Shown here one piece after another: positions 43,039 through 52,201 of a stretch of DNA of 64,000 nt; position 1 is the first letter of the stretch, and each line of letters starts with the position of its first letter. Origin of the DNA: Pedobacter gandavensis (GTDB taxonomy: Bacteria > Bacteroidota > Bacteroidia > Sphingobacteriales > Sphingobacteriaceae); the NCBI RefSeq assembly GCF_014172405.1, contig NZ_WNXC01000001.1, forward strand, positions 1-64,000. Reading direction: 5' to 3'. The notes beneath the pieces are model-generated. The model searched no databases, was not told the DNA's origin, and worked only from the letters and a program-made list of their open reading frames with translations. A program made the position numbers and the translations under genes.

Positions 43039-43473
43039 ATGACACTAGTAAATTTTAATAACAGAACCAGAAACACTGCACCTTATTTTAACAACGTATT
43101 TGATTCTTTGTTCAGTGAGGCGTTAAATAAAAATTTAACCATTAACAAAATTCCAGGGGTAAACATCTTGGAGACCGAGGCTGAATATAAGATAGAATTG
43201 GCTGCACCTGGTTTAACTAAAGAAGATTTTCAGATCAATCTGAAGAAAGATACGCTGTCTGTATGGGCAGAGAAAAAAGTAGCTGAGACAGATGAGAAAA
43301 AAGATTATACACGCAAAGAGTTTGATTATTTCTCTTTTGCAAGATCATTCGTGTTGCCAGAAACTATTGATGCAGAAAAGATTACTGCAGAATATGTCAA
43401 TGGAATTTTAAACATCACGATTGGCAAAAAAGATGAATCAAAATCTGCTGCTAAAGAGATAAAAGTTTCTTAA
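43039..43473 (+). CDS. Small heat-shock protein, Hsp20 family
   Basis: The 144-residue protein has an alpha-crystallin domain (residues ~42-135) with PGVNILETEAEYKIELAAPGLTKEDFQI, FVLPETIDAEKITAEYVNGILNI, the G-x-L motif of the second half. It is preceded by a clear Shine-Dalgarno (AAAAGGAGAAAT, 9 bp before the ATG), unusual for this genome. It prevents aggregation of unfolded proteins, forming oligomers in the cytoplasm. A strong terminator follows. Confidence 0.94.
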   Translation: MTLVNFNNRTRNTAPYFNNVFDSLFSEALNKNLTINKIPGVNILETEAEYKIELAAPGLTKEDFQINLKKDTLSVWAEKKVAETDEKKDYTRKEFDYFSFARSFVLPETIDAEKITAEYVNGILNITIGKKDESKSAAKEIKVS

Positions 43474-43519
43474 TTAAGAAACACAAGCGTTTTCATAATA
43501 AGTTTGGTTTAAGGTTGGG

Positions 43520-43550
43520 GGACGCAGCGGGGGCTGCGTCCTCTTTTTTT
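43520..43550 (+). terminator. GC-rich terminator of Hsp20 gene
   Basis: GGACGCAGC and GCTGCGTCC pair perfectly around GGGG, followed by TCTTTTTTT. Confidence 0.93.
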
Positions 43551-43591
43551 ACAGGACGTTTTTTATGATTTTAATGGAGGATTAGGGCATA

Positions 43592-43628
43592 AAAAAAGAG
43601 CGGATCTTTTTTAAGACCCGCTCTTGGT
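43592..43628 (-). terminator. Terminator of arginine decarboxylase gene
   Basis: On the minus strand AAGAGCGGGTC pairs with GATCCGCTCTT around an A-rich loop, followed by a run of T (the AAAAAAA at 43591 on the plus strand). Confidence 0.88.
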
Positions 43629-43652
43629 TATTTGTTCTGATTTGGATAATGC

Positions 43653-45044
43653 CTAAACGTAACCCAGGATTTTTAACACTTGTTTACTGTTTTGTTCTTC
43701 TCCGAATACTTCAAAGTTGAAAGTTTCATCTCTGTTTCTGCGGATAATGACATGTTTCGGGCTAGGCAATAAGCAATGGTGAATACCACCGTAACCGCTC
43801 AATACTTCCTGATAAGCTCCGGTATTGAAGAAGCCCAGGTATTGTACTTTACGCGTTTTCGGCATAAATACACTGTTCATGTGCGCTTCCTGATTGTAGT
43901 AATCCTGACCATCGCAAGTGATACCTCCTAAATTGACACGCTCATATTCAGCATCCCAGTTGTTGATTGGAAGTAAGATGTATTTTTGGTTTAAGGCCCA
44001 AACGTCTGGAAGGTTGGTGATGAATGAACCATCAAGCATCAACCATTTCTCTCTGTCATTTTGTTGTTTACGTCCTAATACTTTGTATAAGATACCAGAT
44101 GCTTCAGCAACGGTGTATTTTCCAAATTCAGTAATGATATCTGGTTCTACTACATCATGCTCAGCACAGATTTCTTTAATCCTTTTTACGATCTCATTTA
44201 CCATGTATTCGTAATCGAAATCAAATACTAGAGAATCTTTGAATGGCATACCACCACCGATATCTAAAGTATCTAATTCAGGATTGATTTTTTTGAACTT
44301 GCAATATAAAGTCACGTATTTTTCCAGTTCGTTCCAGTAGTATGGAGAATCTGTGATACCTGAATTGATAAAGAAGTGTAATAGTTTTACTCTGAAGTTC
44401 GGGTTTGCAGAGATCTTATTGTTGTAAAATTCAATAACATCTTCCATACGTACGCCCAGTCTTGAAGTATAAAACTGTGAGTCTGGTTGCTCTTCAGCAG
44501 CGATACGGATACCCAGGTTACAAGGTGTATCTAATTCTACCTCATCATCAAAAAGGTTAAACTCCTCTTTGTTGTCCAATACCGGGATGATGTTTTTATA
44601 TCCGTCGTGCAACATATCAATGATATATTGTTTGTACTGATAAGTTTTAAATCCATTACAGATCACTGTAATGTCTTTGGTTAGGGCACCTTTTTTCTCC
44701 AATGCCTCAATCATAGGCATGTCAAATGCTGATGAGGTTTCCAGGTGAATGCCATTCTTTAAGGCTTCTTCAACAATGTGCCTGAAGTGCGAACTTTTAG
44801 TACAGTAACAATACTTATAGTCCCCACGGTAATTGTTCTTGATGATAGCCGTTTGAAATAATAATTTGGCTTGTTGGATTTTCTTAGTTATCATTGGAAG
44901 ATAAGTGAAACGTAATGGCGTACCATAGGTTTCAATCATTTCCATCAGATTGAGATCTTGAAAATACAATTCGTCGTCTATAACGCTGTAACCTTCCTGA
45001 GGGAAACCAACACTTAGATCAAGAAATTCGGAGTAACTCTGCAT
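43653..45044 (-). CDS. speA: Biosynthetic-type arginine decarboxylase, short form
   Basis: The 463-residue PLP enzyme has the alanine-racemase-fold lysine Lys83 in YCYCTKSSHF, DIGGGMPF (phosphate loop), HFFINSGITDS and the C-terminal cysteine region GGIT. It matches the Bacteroidota arginine decarboxylases, which are shorter than the ~650-residue E. coli SpeA because they lack its N-terminal extension. The product agmatine feeds polyamine synthesis. The arginase-family gene is divergent, 102 bp away, so arginine use is clustered here. Confidence 0.88.
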   Translation of the reverse strand: MQSYSEFLDLSVGFPQEGYSVIDDELYFQDLNLMEMIETYGTPLRFTYLPMITKKIQQAKLLFQTAIIKNNYRGDYKYCYCTKSSHFRHIVEEALKNGIHLETSSAFDMPMIEALEKKGALTKDITVICNGFKTYQYKQYIIDMLHDGYKNIIPVLDNKEEFNLFDDEVELDTPCNLGIRIAAEEQPDSQFYTSRLGVRMEDVIEFYNNKISANPNFRVKLLHFFINSGITDSPYYWNELEKYVTLYCKFKKINPELDTLDIGGGMPFKDSLVFDFDYEYMVNEIVKRIKEICAEHDVVEPDIITEFGKYTVAEASGILYKVLGRKQQNDREKWLMLDGSFITNLPDVWALNQKYILLPINNWDAEYERVNLGGITCDGQDYYNQEAHMNSVFMPKTRKVQYLGFFNTGAYQEVLSGYGGIHHCLLPSPKHVIIRRNRDETFNFEVFGEEQNSKQVLKILGYV

Positions 45045-45146
45045 TTTTTATATTTTTGAACAATTATTTAAAGGGGTAGCTAATTAAATGAGTTAATTTT
45101 CGGCTCAAAGATAATCACTTTATAAAATACACTTGTATTTTTTTTT

Positions 45147-46097
45147 ATGACTAAGACTTTAAAAATTATTGAGGTAAAATCCGAGATTGGCGCCGGTACA
45201 CGGGGAGCCAGTTTAGGAGTAGATGCAATTAAGATTGCAGCGTTGGATTTTGGGAGTAGATTTTTCAAGAAACACAAATCAGTAGAGGTGCCAAATGAGA
45301 ACCATTTGTTGCTTGAAGGCACCGGTAGCCCGTATGCGAAGCGGATTTCGGGGATACTGACGATGATAGAGCGGGTGAGTGATCAGGTGCGGACTACTTT
45401 GGAGGAGAAAGAATTTCCAGTAGTTTTAGCGGGTGATCACAGTACGGCAGCGGGTACAATTGCGGGGATAAAAGCGGCTTTTCCAAAGTCGAAATTGGGG
45501 GTAATTTGGATCGATGCACATGCAGATATCCATTCTCCATACACTACACCCTCCGGAAATATGCACGGAATGCCCTTAGCGATGGCACTTGACGAAGATA
45601 ATTTAGAGTCGAAGGTGAACAAGCTGGATCAGGAAACAATCAACTACTGGTATCAGTTAAAAAACGTAGGAAATATAGCACCTAAGATTAATTATCGCGA
45701 TCTTGTGCTGATTTCTGCGCGGGATATGGAGAAGCCGGAAGAATACTTGCTGAAGAAAAATAAAGTAAAGATCTTTACAACGGCAGATGTTCGGAAAAGA
45801 GGGGTAGAACGGACGGTGATTGATACCTTGGTGTATCTTGATCACTGTGATCTCATTTATGTTTCATTTGACGTGGATTCTATGGATCCTACGGCATCAA
45901 GAGGAACGGGGACACCGGTTGCTCAGGGATTGACAGAAAGAGAAGCAGGGAAGCTCATGTCGGGTCTGATCACCAATCAGAAAGTATGTTGCTTTGAGAT
46001 TGTGGAGGTTAACCCAACTCTCGACAGGGAGAATCAAATGGCAGAACATGCCTTTGAAATTTTAATTAAAGCGACGAACGCTTTTAGAAACGAGTAA
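45147..46097 (+). CDS. Arginase/agmatinase family ureohydrolase
   Basis: The 316-residue protein has all manganese ligands: GDHST (His98), DAHADIH (Asp123, His125, Asp127), and SFDVDSMDP, and the DPTASRGTGTPVAQGLTEREA segment that resembles arginases more than agmatinases. Arginase splits arginine to ornithine and urea. Divergence from the arginine decarboxylase gene could instead fit agmatinase, so the substrate is uncertain between the two. The gene sits 3 bp ahead of argS, suggesting co-transcription. Confidence 0.85.
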   Translation: MTKTLKIIEVKSEIGAGTRGASLGVDAIKIAALDFGSRFFKKHKSVEVPNENHLLLEGTGSPYAKRISGILTMIERVSDQVRTTLEEKEFPVVLAGDHSTAAGTIAGIKAAFPKSKLGVIWIDAHADIHSPYTTPSGNMHGMPLAMALDEDNLESKVNKLDQETINYWYQLKNVGNIAPKINYRDLVLISARDMEKPEEYLLKKNKVKIFTTADVRKRGVERTVIDTLVYLDHCDLIYVSFDVDSMDPTASRGTGTPVAQGLTEREAGKLMSGLITNQKVCCFEIVEVNPTLDRENQMAEHAFEILIKATNAFRNE

Positions 46098-46100
46098 ATT

Positions 46101-47879
46101 ATGAATATCGAACAACATATTACCACTGCAACGATAGCTGCAGTAAAGCATTTATACGGGCAGGATCTTCCTGAAAACCAAGTAAGTTTACAAGATACCA
46201 GAGCTGAATTTGACGGACAGATCACGATTGTGGTTTTTCCGATTGTGCGTTTCTCTAAAAAATCTCCGGAAGTAACGGCAACAGAGCTTGGTACTTATCT
46301 GGTAGAAAACATTGAAGAGGTTACTGCATTTAACGTGATTAAGGGTTTCCTTAACTTATCGGTTGCAGATCGCTATTGGTTGGGACTTTTCAATCAGGAG
46401 CTTTTGAGCCCTGATTTTGGAACAATCAAGCCGAATGGCAAAAAGGTGATGGTAGAATATTCATCGCCAAATACAAATAAACCACTACACTTAGGACACG
46501 TAAGAAACAACCTGTTGGGTTATTCGGTGGCTGAATTGCTGAAAGCAAGTGGTCATGAAGTGATTAAGGTGAATTTGGTGAACGACCGTGGTATTCACAT
46601 CTGTAAGTCTATGTTGGCTTGGCAGAAATGGGGAAATGGCGAAACACCTGAAAGTTCAGGTTTAAAGGGAGATCATTTGGTAGGAAAATACTATGTGATC
46701 TTTGATAAAGAGTATAAAAAAGAAATTGAAGCGTTAAAAGAAGCGGGTCAGACGGAAGATGAGGCGAAGAAAAATGCGCCATTGATTCTGGAAGCACAGA
46801 AAATGTTGCAGGACTGGGAAGCTGGAGACGATGCCGTAATTACGCTTTGGAAAACCATGAACAGCTGGGTTTATGCTGGCTTTGAGGTGAGTTATAAAAA
46901 CCTTGGCGTTGATTTCGATAAATATTATTATGAGAGCAATACTTATTTATTAGGAAAAGGAACGGTTGAAGAAGGTTTGGAGAAAGGCGTGTTCTTTAAG
47001 AAACCAGATGGTTCAGTATGGATCGATTTAACAGCTGATGGCTTAGACCAGAAATTGGTATTGCGTGCAGATGGTACTTCGGTATACATCACTCAGGATC
47101 TAGGTACTGCTCAAATGAAATATGATGATTTCTATATGGATGAGTCTATTTATGTGGTAGGTAATGAGCAGGATTATCACTTCAAAGTATTGTTCCTGAT
47201 TTTGGAAAAACTGGGTAAAACCTGGGCTAAAGGCTTACACCACTTGTCGTACGGCATGGTGGATCTGCCAAGTGGCAAGATGAAATCAAGAGAAGGTACT
47301 GTGGTAGATGCGGATGATCTTGTTGCAGAGATGATCGATACTGCAAAACAAAAAACGGAAGCGCTGGGAAAAGTGAATGACTTTAGCGAGGAAGAGAAAA
47401 GTGCTTTGTATAACAACATTGGTTTAGGTGCTTTGAAGTATTTCTTGCTGAAAGTTGAGCCTAAGAAACGTTTGTTATTTGATCCTTCGGAGTCTATCGA
47501 TTTCCAGGGAAATACAGGTCCATTTATTCAGTACACGCATGCGCGTATCAAATCACTGTTGAATAAAGCAGGATATGATGCTGCAAAAGGTGCTGCTGAA
47601 GTTGTGATTACAGATACAGAGCGTGAAATGATTATGTTGTTGGCTAAGTACCCTGCAGAGATTGTTGCTGCGGCGAAAGTATTTAGTCCGGCAAGTTTGG
47701 CGAATTATCTTTATGAGGTGGCTAAGATGTTCAACAAATTCTACCATGAGGTTCCACCAATTGTAAAAGAAGAAGATGAGGCCTTGAAACATCACCGCTT
47801 AAACCTGAGTGCAGTTACGGCAAGCATTCTTAAAGCAGGTATGAAAATTCTAGGAATTACTGTTCCAGAAAGAATGTAG
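46101..47879 (+). CDS. argS: Arginyl-tRNA synthetase
   Basis: The 592-residue class I synthetase has an N-terminal Add-1 domain (~1-85), the HxGH motif in KPLHLGHVRNN (~131), the family-specific DLGTAQMKYDD and the KMSKS equivalent KMKSREGTVVDADD (~393), and a C-terminal anticodon-binding DALR domain. It charges tRNA-Arg. Co-location with arginase and arginine decarboxylase groups arginine-related genes. A strong terminator follows. Confidence 0.96.
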   Translation: MNIEQHITTATIAAVKHLYGQDLPENQVSLQDTRAEFDGQITIVVFPIVRFSKKSPEVTATELGTYLVENIEEVTAFNVIKGFLNLSVADRYWLGLFNQELLSPDFGTIKPNGKKVMVEYSSPNTNKPLHLGHVRNNLLGYSVAELLKASGHEVIKVNLVNDRGIHICKSMLAWQKWGNGETPESSGLKGDHLVGKYYVIFDKEYKKEIEALKEAGQTEDEAKKNAPLILEAQKMLQDWEAGDDAVITLWKTMNSWVYAGFEVSYKNLGVDFDKYYYESNTYLLGKGTVEEGLEKGVFFKKPDGSVWIDLTADGLDQKLVLRADGTSVYITQDLGTAQMKYDDFYMDESIYVVGNEQDYHFKVLFLILEKLGKTWAKGLHHLSYGMVDLPSGKMKSREGTVVDADDLVAEMIDTAKQKTEALGKVNDFSEEEKSALYNNIGLGALKYFLLKVEPKKRLLFDPSESIDFQGNTGPFIQYTHARIKSLLNKAGYDAAKGAAEVVITDTEREMIMLLAKYPAEIVAAAKVFSPASLANYLYEVAKMFNKFYHEVPPIVKEEDEALKHHRLNLSAVTASILKAGMKILGITVPERM

Positions 47880-47932
47880 TTTAATGGATTTAAGGTTGCG
47901 GAAATCGCATCTTAATGCTTAGATATCTACTA

Positions 47933-47969
47933 AAAAAGGGTATCCGAAATGATCGGGTACCCTTTTTTT
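47933..47969 (+). terminator. Terminator of argS
   Basis: AAAAAGGGTATCCG and CGGGTACCCTTTTT pair (one mismatch) around a short loop, ending in a run of T. Confidence 0.9.
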
Positions 47970-48006
47970 ATTCGCAGGTAAATTCCTGCTTTTTTAGCTT
48001 ATTTCT

Positions 48007-48588
48007 TTAATCCCTTTCAGGTTGTTTTGTTGTATGGACATTGCATACCTGGTTAATCCTGGGTTGCAAGAGCCATACGCCAATATAGGGATAAAGACAG
48101 CTGAAATCGCTAAAAATCAGGTCAGCTATTGTTGCAGGTCTCTGTAATTCCACACCTTTTAACGTTTGTATCATAATATATATGGATTGGAAAAGGCAGA
48201 TGAGCGGATAGACCAGGATTAGCCCTATCAAGACAGCTAGCGCAAAGAAACCTGATCCTCCATTTCCTTCGGTCTCCCGATACAGCGTAATTGCTAAGAG
48301 GATGAAGGCTGGGAAGAACGCGAAGGCGACCTTAGTTTTGAACTTTTTAATATTCAGCGTTACGGTGGATGGTAATAGAGGATAGAGATTTGTGGTTGTG
48401 AAATATATCCAGCCACAAAATAAAGTCAGCAGATACATCAAACTGCACAACTCAATCCAATAGCCACTCGTACCAGGCGTTCTAAAGGAGCTGAAAAGAT
48501 AGGATAATAGGTTAGGGGCTAAGAATAAAGTAAAGAGTTGCCAGTGTTGTAAGTTGAGTATCCACCGCGCATTTGTATTAAGTTCCAT
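48007..48588 (-). CDS. Hypothetical multi-pass membrane protein
   Basis: The ~193-residue product has about four or five hydrophobic helices (LFTLFLAPNLLSYLF; LCSLMYLLTLFCGWIYF; VAFAFFPAFILLAITLY; FFALAVLIGLILVYPLICLF; one weak near the C-terminus). No motif identifies a family. I chose the ATG at 48588 (MELNTNARW) because the seven codons before it are polar and unlikely to precede a first helix. It lies 37 bp downstream of the AI-2E transporter gene in the same direction, probably one transcript. Confidence 0.7.
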   Translation of the reverse strand: MELNTNARWILNLQHWQLFTLFLAPNLLSYLFSSFRTPGTSGYWIELCSLMYLLTLFCGWIYFTTTNLYPLLPSTVTLNIKKFKTKVAFAFFPAFILLAITLYRETEGNGGSGFFALAVLIGLILVYPLICLFQSIYIMIQTLKGVELQRPATIADLIFSDFSCLYPYIGVWLLQPRINQVCNVHTTKQPERD

Positions 48589-48645
48589 TTTTGTTGATCG
48601 TGATGTCATTTAAAGGGAATGATTATTTAAGGACGATTCAGGTGG

Positions 48646-49764
48646 TTATTTCTGAACGCCTGCTGAAGCTGGTACGTGTTTCTTTTTCCGGAAGGAAGCG
48701 AAGGTCATCGGACTTTTTTCGGGCCTTTCATCACCAAGTAATACGCCCCATTGCTTAAAGATCACTGTTCTGTCGAAAATTACCTTCAATACCGCGATGA
48801 TGGGCATAGACAGAAACATTCCGGATACACCGGCAATACTTCCACCGATGACGACTCCTAAGATAGCGAAGAATGCGTTGATCTTTACTTTTGAGCCCAC
48901 TATTCTAGGCATCAGGATATTGTTGTCCAGGAACTGTACGGCTGCAATTACCGCAAGAACGGTGATTACCGGCCATAATTCGGTAGAGGAAGTCAGGGTG
49001 AGTAAGACACCGATAATGTTGCCTATTAAAGCACCTACGTAAGGAATCAGGTTGAGGATGGCAAATATTACCCCGATCAATAAGGCGTGTTTGATGCCTA
49101 CCAGTAAAAGGATTCCGCCAAGTAAAACGGTCATGTAGGTTACCTGAATCAATAGACCAACCAGGTAGTTTTTAATGATGGATTCTGTTTCATAAATGGC
49201 TTCTTTAACCTTTGGGTGATGGTCTGGTTTGAACCACATGAACACGAAGCGAAGTAAGATGTCTTTATAGAAAAGCATCAGGTAGATGTAGATGGGTAGC
49301 AGACCTACAAATACAAAGAGCGAACTTAAGGTGACTGCGGCACCGCTGGCTGCTTTACCGCCCATAGCCAATAGGTCATCACTTTTTTCGGTGATGAACT
49401 TCATTTGCTCGGTGGTAGAAATATGACTGATATTGCCAAACCATTCGCTGAGGGTTTTCAAATGCGCGTTCACATTGGCTTTGATCTGAGGGAAATCGTT
49501 AGCGAGTACACCGATCTGTGCGGAGAAAAACCAGACAATAGAGCCTACGAAGATCACGACCAGTAGAATGGGCAATACAATGGCCACTATTTCCGGGAAT
49601 TTATATTTCCTTAAAAATCGGAAAACAGGTAAGAGCATGATGCTGATAAAGAAGGCCATGATTACAGGCATGATGATGTCTTTTCCAATGACCAGGATGG
49701 TGCCGACAAGAACGAGTCCGAGGAGTTCAATGGATCTTTTAACGGTTAGGGGCATGTCTTTCAT
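48646..49764 (-). CDS. AI-2E family transporter/permease
   Basis: The 372-residue inner-membrane protein has eight predicted helices and the family hallmarks: IILVGTIL-type first helix, a periplasmic loop of ~residues 90-150, LLGGILLLVGIKHALLIGVIFAILNLIPYVGALIGN, and GSIAGVSGMFLSMPIIAVLK. Members (TqsA/YdgG, YhhQ-like) export quorum signals, ions or other solutes; here the substrate is unknown. It is divergent from mnmE. Confidence 0.9.
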   Translation of the reverse strand: MKDMPLTVKRSIELLGLVLVGTILVIGKDIIMPVIMAFFISIMLLPVFRFLRKYKFPEIVAIVLPILLVVIFVGSIVWFFSAQIGVLANDFPQIKANVNAHLKTLSEWFGNISHISTTEQMKFITEKSDDLLAMGGKAASGAAVTLSSLFVFVGLLPIYIYLMLFYKDILLRFVFMWFKPDHHPKVKEAIYETESIIKNYLVGLLIQVTYMTVLLGGILLLVGIKHALLIGVIFAILNLIPYVGALIGNIIGVLLTLTSSTELWPVITVLAVIAAVQFLDNNILMPRIVGSKVKINAFFAILGVVIGGSIAGVSGMFLSMPIIAVLKVIFDRTVIFKQWGVLLGDERPEKSPMTFASFRKKKHVPASAGVQK

Positions 49765-49902
49765 AAGTATCTCGCTAAATTAATAGACCGCATCAGTGCT
49801 AAAAGCTCGGGATTGAGCCGATTTTGATGGATCAGGATGGATTTAATTGTAGTTTATTTGTTTTTTCAAAAATTAAACACGGTAAGGTATGAAATGTTTG
49901 GC

Positions 49903-49910
49903 TAGTTTTG
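49903..49910 (+). promoter_or_regulatory. Possible mnmE -7 element
   Basis: TAGTTTTG matches TAnnTTTG 31 bp before the mnmE ATG; no TTG lies at the standard -33 spacing. Confidence 0.4.
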
Positions 49911-49941
49911 TAAATAATCGAAACACAGTATATTTCTTCTT

Positions 49942-51309
49942 ATGATCAGTAATGAAACTATAGTTGCCTTATCTACACCACAAGGAATCGGTGCGATTGG
50001 TGTAATTCGTCTTTCAGGTAAGGATGCGATCTCTATCACGAACTCCGTTTTTAGCAAGGATTTGTTAAAACAAGAATCCCATACATTACACTTTGGCTTG
50101 ATCAAAGATGGTGATGTGGTGATTGATGAGGTGGTAGTCGCGCTATTTATAGCTCCAAAATCTTATACTAAGGAAAATGTGGTAGAAATTAGTTGCCATG
50201 GTTCAAATTATATCATTCAACAGATCATTTCTTTATTGATCAGAAAAGGTGCTTCGGCAGCTAAACCTGGGGAGTTTACTTTAAGGGCGTTCTTGAATGG
50301 TGGTATGGATTTATCGCAGGCAGAAGCAGTAGCAGATTTGATTTCATCAGATTCTCAGGCGGCACATAGTGTGGCGATGAACCAACTTAGAGGTGGTTTT
50401 AGTACGGAATTGAATGTGTTAAGAGAGCAATTGATACATTTTGCTTCTATGATTGAATTGGAGCTTGATTTCTCTGAGGAAGATGTAGAATTTGCAAATA
50501 GAGATCAGTTGCAGGACTTGATCAATAAGATCAATTTGGTGATCAATAAATTGATCCGCTCTTTTGAATTGGGGAATGTGATTAAAGAAGGAATTAACAC
50601 CGTAATTGCCGGTAGACCAAATGCAGGGAAATCGACTTTATTGAACGCGTTGTTGAATGAAGATCGTGCGATTGTAAGTGAGATTGCTGGTACGACAAGG
50701 GATACGATTGAAGAGGTTTTGAATATCAATGGGATTAATTTCAGATTGATAGATACTGCAGGTATTAGAGAGGCTACGGATACGATTGAAGCGATAGGGG
50801 TTGAGAAGACGATGCAAAAGATTAGTCAGTCGGCCGTGTTGGTTTATCTGTTTGATGTGGTGAATCTTTCTGCAAGCGAAATTAGAGAAGATATTCAGCG
50901 GTTACATAAACCAGGGATTGCTTTTATCGCAGTAGCGAATAAAATCGATCTTTCATTTACAGATAGGGTGAAGGAATTAGGATTACCTTCAGATATTAAC
51001 TTTATCTCTATTTCAGCAAAAGAAAATCAACAGATTGAAGAGTTGAAACAGTTGTTGTATGATACTGCGGTAGGAGATAAGCTTTCTACGAATCATACGC
51101 TGGTAACTAACATCAGACACGTGGAAGCGTTACAGAAAACCAGGACGGCTTTGGATAGCGTGATCAGAGGGTTGACGAATCCGGTGACTTCGGATTTTCT
51201 GGCAATGGATATTAAGCAAGCGTTGTATTATCTTGGTGAGATTACTGGGAAAGTGACTACGGATGACTTGTTGGAAAATATCTTTAGTAAGTTTTGTATC
51301 GGGAAATAA
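49942..51309 (+). CDS. mnmE: tRNA uridine-5-carboxymethylaminomethyl modification GTPase
   Basis: The 455-residue protein starts TIVALSTPQGIGAIGVIRLSG (MnmE N-domain), has the GTPase boxes GRPNAGKSTLL (G1, ~222), DTAGIRE (G3) and NKIDL (G4), and ends in the invariant FCIGK. With MnmG it makes the 5-position modification of wobble uridines. The conserved 3' end is a known integration target (SGI1-family islands) and an integrase gene lies here 320 bp beyond it. Confidence 0.96.
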   Translation: MISNETIVALSTPQGIGAIGVIRLSGKDAISITNSVFSKDLLKQESHTLHFGLIKDGDVVIDEVVVALFIAPKSYTKENVVEISCHGSNYIIQQIISLLIRKGASAAKPGEFTLRAFLNGGMDLSQAEAVADLISSDSQAAHSVAMNQLRGGFSTELNVLREQLIHFASMIELELDFSEEDVEFANRDQLQDLINKINLVINKLIRSFELGNVIKEGINTVIAGRPNAGKSTLLNALLNEDRAIVSEIAGTTRDTIEEVLNINGINFRLIDTAGIREATDTIEAIGVEKTMQKISQSAVLVYLFDVVNLSASEIREDIQRLHKPGIAFIAVANKIDLSFTDRVKELGLPSDINFISISAKENQQIEELKQLLYDTAVGDKLSTNHTLVTNIRHVEALQKTRTALDSVIRGLTNPVTSDFLAMDIKQALYYLGEITGKVTTDDLLENIFSKFCIGK

Positions 51310-51431
51310 CCGATGATAATTACCACATAATTACGACAACTAATGATAACTAAGTAGCTTGTTGTTAATAAGTTATGTGAATTTCTTTTGTCCATGTCTT
51401 TGGATTTATGCTTTTGTTTTTCTGACTTTTG

Positions 51432-51460
51432 TAACGCATTTGTAACTCGAATGCGTTTTT
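51432..51460 (+). terminator. Terminator of mnmE
   Basis: AACGCATT and AATGCGTT pair perfectly around TGTAACTCG, followed by TTTTT. Confidence 0.85.
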
Positions 51461-51494
51461 TTATGCCCTAAAAATTTGAGGGTAAATCATTGCG

Positions 51495-51540
51495 CTTAAT
51501 GTATCTTAATTCCTCTTAAATCACCTTAATTACCCTAAAT
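51495..51540 (+). promoter_or_regulatory. Five-unit 10-bp-phased CTTAAT array
   Basis: CTTAAT starts at 51495, 51505 and 51525, CTTAAA at 51515 and CTAAAT at 51535, all exactly 10 bp apart, so every unit faces the same side of the helix. It lies 91 bp before the HTH/integrase operon. Phased short repeats like this suit excisionase or integrase arm binding, or an autorepressor; which is inference. Confidence 0.65.
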
Positions 51541-51630
51541 AGGGCTAAAAATGGGGGTAAATTACTACCGATGATTTAAGGGCAAAAGAGGGGTTCGGGA
51601 ACCGATTGCAGGTATTTTAATTATCATACA

Positions 51631-52197
51631 ATGAGTTCGAATATTGCCGTTAAAAGAATTTGTGAATTTTGCCTGAATACTTTTATTGCAAAGACTACTG
51701 TTACCCGCTATTGCAGTCTTAAATGCAACAGTAGACATGCTAAAAAGAAGGTTCGTGATCTTAAGATAAAAGCTTCTGACCTGGAGGTGAAACAAACTGC
51801 AGCTTTGATTGAAGTTAAACAGGAACCGGCTGAATTTCTAACTGTTAAGGAGGCTTCCAAATTACTCAATATCTGTACCAGGACGATCTACAACATCATC
51901 TATAGCGGAAAAATAAAGGCAGTTCGGCTTTCTGGCAGGAAAATCATTATTAAAAGGACTGAAGTTGATAAAATATTTGAACAGTCAGAAATTCCAGTTA
52001 AAATCAGGGAGAAACCTAAGAAGCCGCCGCATCCGAAATATTGTTATACCATGGATGAAGCACAAGAAAAGTTCAATTTTTCTGAAAAAGCATTATACTC
52101 TCTGATCAAAAGAAATAACATTCCAAAATATCAAAGTGGCTGGTACACCTATGTACTGAAATCCGATTTAGAACGAGTTATAAACCAAAACAGATAA
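51631..52197 (+). CDS. Zinc-finger and double excisionase-type HTH protein
   Basis: The 188-residue protein has an N-terminal zinc-binding motif (Cys11, Cys14, Cys28, Cys32 in CEFC ... YCSLKC) and two helix-turn-helix segments of the MerR/excisionase type: [27 protein letters not shown] (~70-105) and [23 protein letters not shown] (~143-170). It probably binds the phased array upstream or acts as the directionality factor for the recombinase. The integrase gene starts 4 bp after its stop. Confidence 0.85.
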   Translation: MSSNIAVKRICEFCLNTFIAKTTVTRYCSLKCNSRHAKKKVRDLKIKASDLEVKQTAALIEVKQEPAEFLTVKEASKLLNICTRTIYNIIYSGKIKAVRLSGRKIIIKRTEVDKIFEQSEIPVKIREKPKKPPHPKYCYTMDEAQEKFNFSEKALYSLIKRNNIPKYQSGWYTYVLKSDLERVINQNR

Positions 52198-52201
52198 AGT
52201 T

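Larger units (their letters stand above)
51310..51630. other. mnmE-integrase intergenic region
   Basis: No ORF is supported. It holds the mnmE terminator, the 10-bp-phased CTTAAT array, and two GGTAAAT boxes at 51481 and 51556 flanking that array. Confidence 0.6.
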
